Below, piece after piece: positions 60,552 through 64,000 of a stretch of DNA of 64,000 bases. Below the pieces are notes generated by a model. It did not search any database, was not told where the DNA came from, and worked only from the letters and a program-made list of their open reading frames with translations. This stretch comes from JAYSYM01 sp964543475 (lineage in GTDB: Bacteria > Bdellovibrionota > Bdellovibrionia > Bdellovibrionales > JAMPXM01), in assembly GCA_964543475.1 (NCBI GenBank), contig CAZIYJ010000003.1, positions 124,001 to 188,000 of the forward strand, read 5' to 3'. Numbering within the stretch: the first letter of the stretch is position 1; each line of letters opens with the position of its first letter. A program made the position numbers and the translations under genes.

Positions 60552-60911
60552 ATGAGAGCATTAATTTGTATCGTAATGGCAGTTTTGTTGACCAATATCC
60601 AAGTTGCAGTGGCCGAAACTGCTACACCTAAAATGATTCCGACAATGAACCTGGTCGAAGAAATGAGTCGCTCAGAAAGTGTTAAGACTATCACTGAGTT
60701 GATCTCTCGCGATGAAGTGCAAATTGAGCTCGAAAAAGCCGGGCTTTCAAAAGACGAAGTGACTAAGCGGCTAGCGAGTCTTTCTGATTCTGAAATTCGA
60801 GATCTGACAAAACAATTAGATCAAGCACGATACGGCGGAGACGCAGTCGGCGGTGTTCTTGTTTTGGTCGTTCTCGTATTGTTGATTATATTCCTCGCTA
60901 AACGTATTTAA
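60552..60911 (+). CDS. PA2779-family membrane protein
   Basis: A 119-residue exported protein: a signal sequence ending AVAE, a helical middle with ELISRDEVQIELEKAGLSKDEVTKRLASLSDSEIRDLTKQLDQ (a pattern typical of PA2779), and a C-terminal membrane segment (VGGVLVLVVLVLLIIFLAKRI). The family is of unknown function and always sits next to a PA2778-type peptidase, as here with a TAATG overlap. Confidence 0.88.
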   Translation: MRALICIVMAVLLTNIQVAVAETATPKMIPTMNLVEEMSRSESVKTITELISRDEVQIELEKAGLSKDEVTKRLASLSDSEIRDLTKQLDQARYGGDAVGGVLVLVVLVLLIIFLAKRI

Positions 60912-61744
60912 TGATTCGGACCTTAATTTTATTTCTTGTCGCGCTAACTGTATCGGGTTGCGCGATCGCTGGGCGGCAAACTCGTGAAGTTCTCGATCTG
61001 CCCAGTGAAACACTTCCGCGGTCAGCCGAAGTTAAATCTGTCCCATTTGTTAATCAGACAAAAAATTATTGCGGGCCTGCTGCGCTAACAATGGTCATGC
61101 AGTGGTCTGGCAAAGCCGTCTCTGTCGATGAGCTTGCAAAATTAGTTTTTACTGAAGGTGGCAAAGGCTCACTGCAAAATGATTTGATTGGAGCAAGCCG
61201 CAGAAGTGGAATGCTCGCGATTCCTATTGAGGGAATGCGTCGATTACTTGAAGAGGTCGCGGCAGGGCATCCAGTGATCGTTCTAGAGAATCAAGGGTTC
61301 AGCTGGCTCCCTCGTTGGCACTATTCAGTTGTTTACGGTTATGACCTTCAGTCACAAGAGCTGATTCGGCATTCGGGAAGTAAAGCGAATACAAGGCAGT
61401 ATCTTAATCGATTCGAACGCGGATCAAAACTTGCTGACTACTGGGGCCTTGTAGTTTTGCCACCTGAAAAATTATCAGCAACGGGCAATGCGGTTGATCA
61501 CCTTCGGGCGGCCGCAGGTCTTGAGCAAGTCGATCGTAATGTCGAGGCTGACTTAGCTTACAAGAAGATATTAGAGCGATGGCCTGATCACTTGGGTGCG
61601 CTGATTGGGATTGGCAATGTCGCCTACAAATTGAAGGACTATAATCGCTCTGTTACTCACCTCAAGCGAGCGGTAAAGCTTTACCCTGACTCGCAGCAGG
61701 CGAAACACAATCTGTCGGTGGTTGAGGCTGAGCGCTCTCCCTAG
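60911..61744 (+). CDS. PA2778-family cysteine peptidase lipoprotein with TPR tail
   Basis: A 277-residue lipoprotein (lipobox VSGC). The C39-like peptidase half has catalytic Cys54 in NYCGPAALTM and His137 in RWHYSVVYGYD; the C-terminal half (about 195-275) has tetratricopeptide-like repeats (AYKKILERWPDHLGALIGIGNVAYKLKDYNRSVTHL). It pairs with PA2779 by translational coupling. The substrate is unknown; C39 peptidases trim leader peptides or exported proteins. Confidence 0.85.
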   Translation: MIRTLILFLVALTVSGCAIAGRQTREVLDLPSETLPRSAEVKSVPFVNQTKNYCGPAALTMVMQWSGKAVSVDELAKLVFTEGGKGSLQNDLIGASRRSGMLAIPIEGMRRLLEEVAAGHPVIVLENQGFSWLPRWHYSVVYGYDLQSQELIRHSGSKANTRQYLNRFERGSKLADYWGLVVLPPEKLSATGNAVDHLRAAAGLEQVDRNVEADLAYKKILERWPDHLGALIGIGNVAYKLKDYNRSVTHLKRAVKLYPDSQQAKHNLSVVEAERSP

Positions 61745-61832
61745 TCTCAAAATGAGAATTCAAATATAAATTGCAGGGCTAAGGTCCTATAGATTGGCTG
61801 ATTTTGAGCCGAAAAGTATTAGTGGAGATCTG

Positions 61833-63383
61833 ATGCTAATTTATGTGATTACCATTTCCGGAATTTTGCTTTCGATGTTCGCATTTGCGATCAACCCACT
61901 GGGCAATTCAAATAGTGCGGCCATTAACCAGGACGCCTTGGGACAAATTATTTCAACTAATTTGAAGTCAGAAGTTTCGTGTAATCAGAATTTAGAATTC
62001 ATCTACGATAGCGGAACTAAAACGTTGAACCTTTCTGAAGCGACATCAGCAGCTGGCCAAGAAGTAAAAGTAAAAATTCCGCAGTTTGAGGCGAGTGAAG
62101 TTTCACCTTCGGGACCCATCGGCGCGGGCACCACCATTGCTCCACTTAATTTAACAGTAAATGCAATTCGACTCGCGAATGTTCGCCTTCTGGGTGAAGG
62201 CGGCGGAATAAAAACTTATCATGGTACTTTAATAGTTCAGACCAAGTCTGAAGGCTACTTCGCACGATCACTTAGCGGAAAACCTGCAGTCAATATTTCA
62301 ATTGATGTGAATGCTAGTGGTACGGCTACTCGTTGTTTTGAAGACGAGCGGCCTCAAGCGATGTGTTCTCGTTACGGCGGAATTTACAACGAGACCGGAA
62401 CTCCGCAATGCACAAGAGCTCCAGTAAACATTTCGTGTCCTGCAGATAGCGTTCTCACTGGTGTGAATCCAGATGGAACGCCAAATTGTCAAAGCTATCT
62501 AGTGACGTGTCCTTCAGGAAATTACTTCGCCGGCCTTGAAGCAAATGGATCACCGAAATGTCTTCCGACTCCAACACCTAGTACAGGCACTGGATCAAAA
62601 CCGCAACCAACTCCAGCAGCCGTCGCTCCGGGGTCGCCATTGACGCCGACAATAAATGTTTGGAAGGTCGCTGCCCATTCCAATCAAATGGCGTGTCCAA
62701 AAATCATTAGTCGTGACAGTACAGTATTTGTTAAGCCAGGAGAGTATCTTCAAGACGGAATTGAAGGGACGGCATGCTACTCCGAGGGGTTTAAGTGTCG
62801 CGAAACAATTTGTTTTTCAAATGGAGCAGTAGGCGGGTATTTCAGCGACGTCTTGTTCGGCTTTACTTGCGGCGGGCTAACCAAAATCACTGACAAGCAG
62901 CTCGAATGTAGTCCTGGCACTCCTACCAAAGGACCGACCCGAATTGTTCCGTCGCGGCTACTTAGAATAAGTGGTTCTATTGTTGCGACCGGAAGTTTTC
63001 CGGAACTTCCGTATTGTTATCCAGACTTTGTTTGTACTGCAGCAGGAAATGAGTGTTGGGTCCCGGGCTCAAGCGGTTTGCAAGGGATGAAACTTCGATG
63101 TGAAAACTATGATCCAGTCGCATCACTAGGTCACATGGTCTACACTCGGTCCGGCACAATAGTTACTACTTGTACGCCAGCAACTGATCCTAACGACCCG
63201 TATGGGCTTGGCGGCAATTGGTGCATGAAACAGGCGACAGGTCTTGAGGACTGTGATTGGTCGATTGGAATGACATCGTTTAATCCGTTCAGCCAAGAGG
63301 GACTTGTTTGTCACTCAAAGCCGAATGACATTTGCTGGAGAAATGTTGGTGGCAATCAATACAAGGTGTTGTCATGCCGATAG
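61833..63383 (+). CDS. Large Cys-rich surface protein of a pilin-type operon
   Basis: A 516-residue protein. An N-terminal membrane helix (about 2-20, LIYVITISGILLSMFAFA) resembles a pilin-like stalk. The middle has short Pro/Thr/Ser-rich linkers (TPTPSTGTGSKPQPTPAA), and the C-terminal half is Cys-rich (over a dozen Cys) with G/N/P-rich beta-type turns, as in an adhesin. The ATG at 61833 has GGAG; an earlier TTG gives an extended tail. It overlaps the next gene by 10 bases. No family recognised. Confidence 0.65.
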   Translation: MLIYVITISGILLSMFAFAINPLGNSNSAAINQDALGQIISTNLKSEVSCNQNLEFIYDSGTKTLNLSEATSAAGQEVKVKIPQFEASEVSPSGPIGAGTTIAPLNLTVNAIRLANVRLLGEGGGIKTYHGTLIVQTKSEGYFARSLSGKPAVNISIDVNASGTATRCFEDERPQAMCSRYGGIYNETGTPQCTRAPVNISCPADSVLTGVNPDGTPNCQSYLVTCPSGNYFAGLEANGSPKCLPTPTPSTGTGSKPQPTPAAVAPGSPLTPTINVWKVAAHSNQMACPKIISRDSTVFVKPGEYLQDGIEGTACYSEGFKCRETICFSNGAVGGYFSDVLFGFTCGGLTKITDKQLECSPGTPTKGPTRIVPSRLLRISGSIVATGSFPELPYCYPDFVCTAAGNECWVPGSSGLQGMKLRCENYDPVASLGHMVYTRSGTIVTTCTPATDPNDPYGLGGNWCMKQATGLEDCDWSIGMTSFNPFSQEGLVCHSKPNDICWRNVGGNQYKVLSCR

Positions 63384-64000
63384 AAAATTCGAAAGGTTTG
63401 ACTCTTATTGAAATTGTTATTGCCGTAGGTCTTTTCTCGATTGTTGCGGTTGGAGCATCAAGCTTCTTGTTAAGTTCAGTAAAAATGAAAGTTGATCTGC
63501 AGGAGAAGCAAGGCTTTATTGAACTTGCAAATCGGATCGCGTCTGCCTCTCGGTCAACTCAACTCTGTAACGAATTTGAACTTGCATTTCCGACCGGAAG
63601 CTCACTGAATCTTTCGCAAGCAAGTGGCAATGTTGGGCAAAAAGTAAATTTGAAAGTAGATAATGAAACTATTGATGGAACTGCAGATCAGCCTCGCTAC
63701 GGGCTGGTGGACTCTGAACTTAGAATCTCGAACCTTAAGGCACTAGGCGCGATGAATGCAGCTGGAGACCCGATGTATCAGGGGATTCTTCGTCTTCGTG
63801 CTCAAAAAGCGAATTCAGAACTGGGCGGAAAAGAAATTAGAAACCGTTTGATTGGATCTGCCATCGTCGGCGTCGGCGGTGGGCAAATCACATCTTGCCA
63901 CGGGGATATTCAAGTTCCGTCCGCGGGATGTGTTGTAGATTCTACGACGGGAATGTGTCTAGGCTCCGGACTACCTACACAGTCGTGTGCTCCGGGCTCA
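63374..64000 (+). CDS. Prepilin-type protein, 3' end outside window
   Basis: The first 209 codons are seen and no stop appears before the edge. MPIENSKGLTLIEIVIAVG is a type IV prepilin leader with the Gly-Leu cleavage site and Glu5 of the mature pilin. A hydrophobic helix and a beta/loop globular domain with paired Cys follow. Such proteins are minor pilins or pseudopilins, needed for pilus tip or type II secretion. It starts inside the preceding Cys-rich gene, so the two form an operon. Confidence 0.85.
   Translation, partial: MPIENSKGLTLIEIVIAVGLFSIVAVGASSFLLSSVKMKVDLQEKQGFIELANRIASASRSTQLCNEFELAFPTGSSLNLSQASGNVGQKVNLKVDNETIDGTADQPRYGLVDSELRISNLKALGAMNAAGDPMYQGILRLRAQKANSELGGKEIRNRLIGSAIVGVGGGQITSCHGDIQVPSAGCVVDSTTGMCLGSGLPTQSCAPGS

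Noticed and set aside
1..64000. CRISPR array, rRNA operon, integrated phage, plasmid origin
   Set aside because: No regularly spaced repeats, rRNA-like sequence, integrase, capsid or replication genes were seen.

Overview
The window most resembles a chromosomal stretch of a free-living or predatory member of the Bdellovibrionota (Bdellovibrio-like). This is an inference from gene content: many short secreted or lipoprotein genes of unknown function, several peptidoglycan-active enzymes, a zinc-finger/histone-fold protein, FecR/fibronectin-type surface proteins, a class III adenylate cyclase, a diguanylate cyclase, and moderate-to-low GC with dense packing (many ATGA or TAATG overlaps). No rRNA, intact tRNA, CRISPR array, phage or plasmid module is visible.

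Layout. 1-7.1 kb: the 5' part of a membrane-protein gene, an L,D-transpeptidase, a lytic-transglycosylase-like protein, a patatin-like lipoprotein and secreted unknowns. 7.2-12.3 kb: an ECF sigma factor with a small membrane partner, Ohr, PyrF, an M24 peptidase, a TetR regulator, a thioredoxin-like ferredoxin and a QueD-like enzyme. 12.3-19.9 kb: a large L,D-transpeptidase, an S9 peptidase lipoprotein, methyltransferases including RlmE, a 34-residue very basic protein, inorganic pyrophosphatase and a glutathione peroxidase. 19.9-24.8 kb: a subtilisin coupled to a small RHS-type protein, a diguanylate cyclase, and GluQRS in an operon with a zinc-finger/histone-fold protein. 25-32 kb: a FecR/fibronectin protein, an adenylate cyclase and a three-gene envelope operon whose promoter region holds a perfect 18-bp palindrome. 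32-36.7 kb: endonuclease III and a spermidine/putrescine ABC importer (potABC divergent from potD). 36.8-42.1 kb: a TetR-TolC-RND efflux operon with no adaptor gene. 42-50 kb: housekeeping, transport and a LysR/secreted-protein locus. 50-51.8 kb: an accessory island with an AP2-domain protein carrying a degenerate HNH region, a Y1 (RAYT-like) transposase, and repeat-rich non-coding DNA in front of menB. 52-61.7 kb: small membrane proteins, a PilZ protein, an HRDC protein, YecE-like, a haem-motif porin-like protein, YceI, DUF1653 and a PA2779/PA2778 pair. 61.8-64 kb: the start of a pilin-type surface operon that runs off the window.

The genes fall into envelope remodelling (two L,D-transpeptidases, one transglycosylase, many lipoproteins), nucleotide second-messenger signalling, and general metabolism. 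The most unusual items are the zinc-finger/histone-fold protein with a structured leader, the RHS-subtilisin pair, the AP2 protein with a decayed HNH region, and the HRDC protein with an HNH-associated N-terminus.
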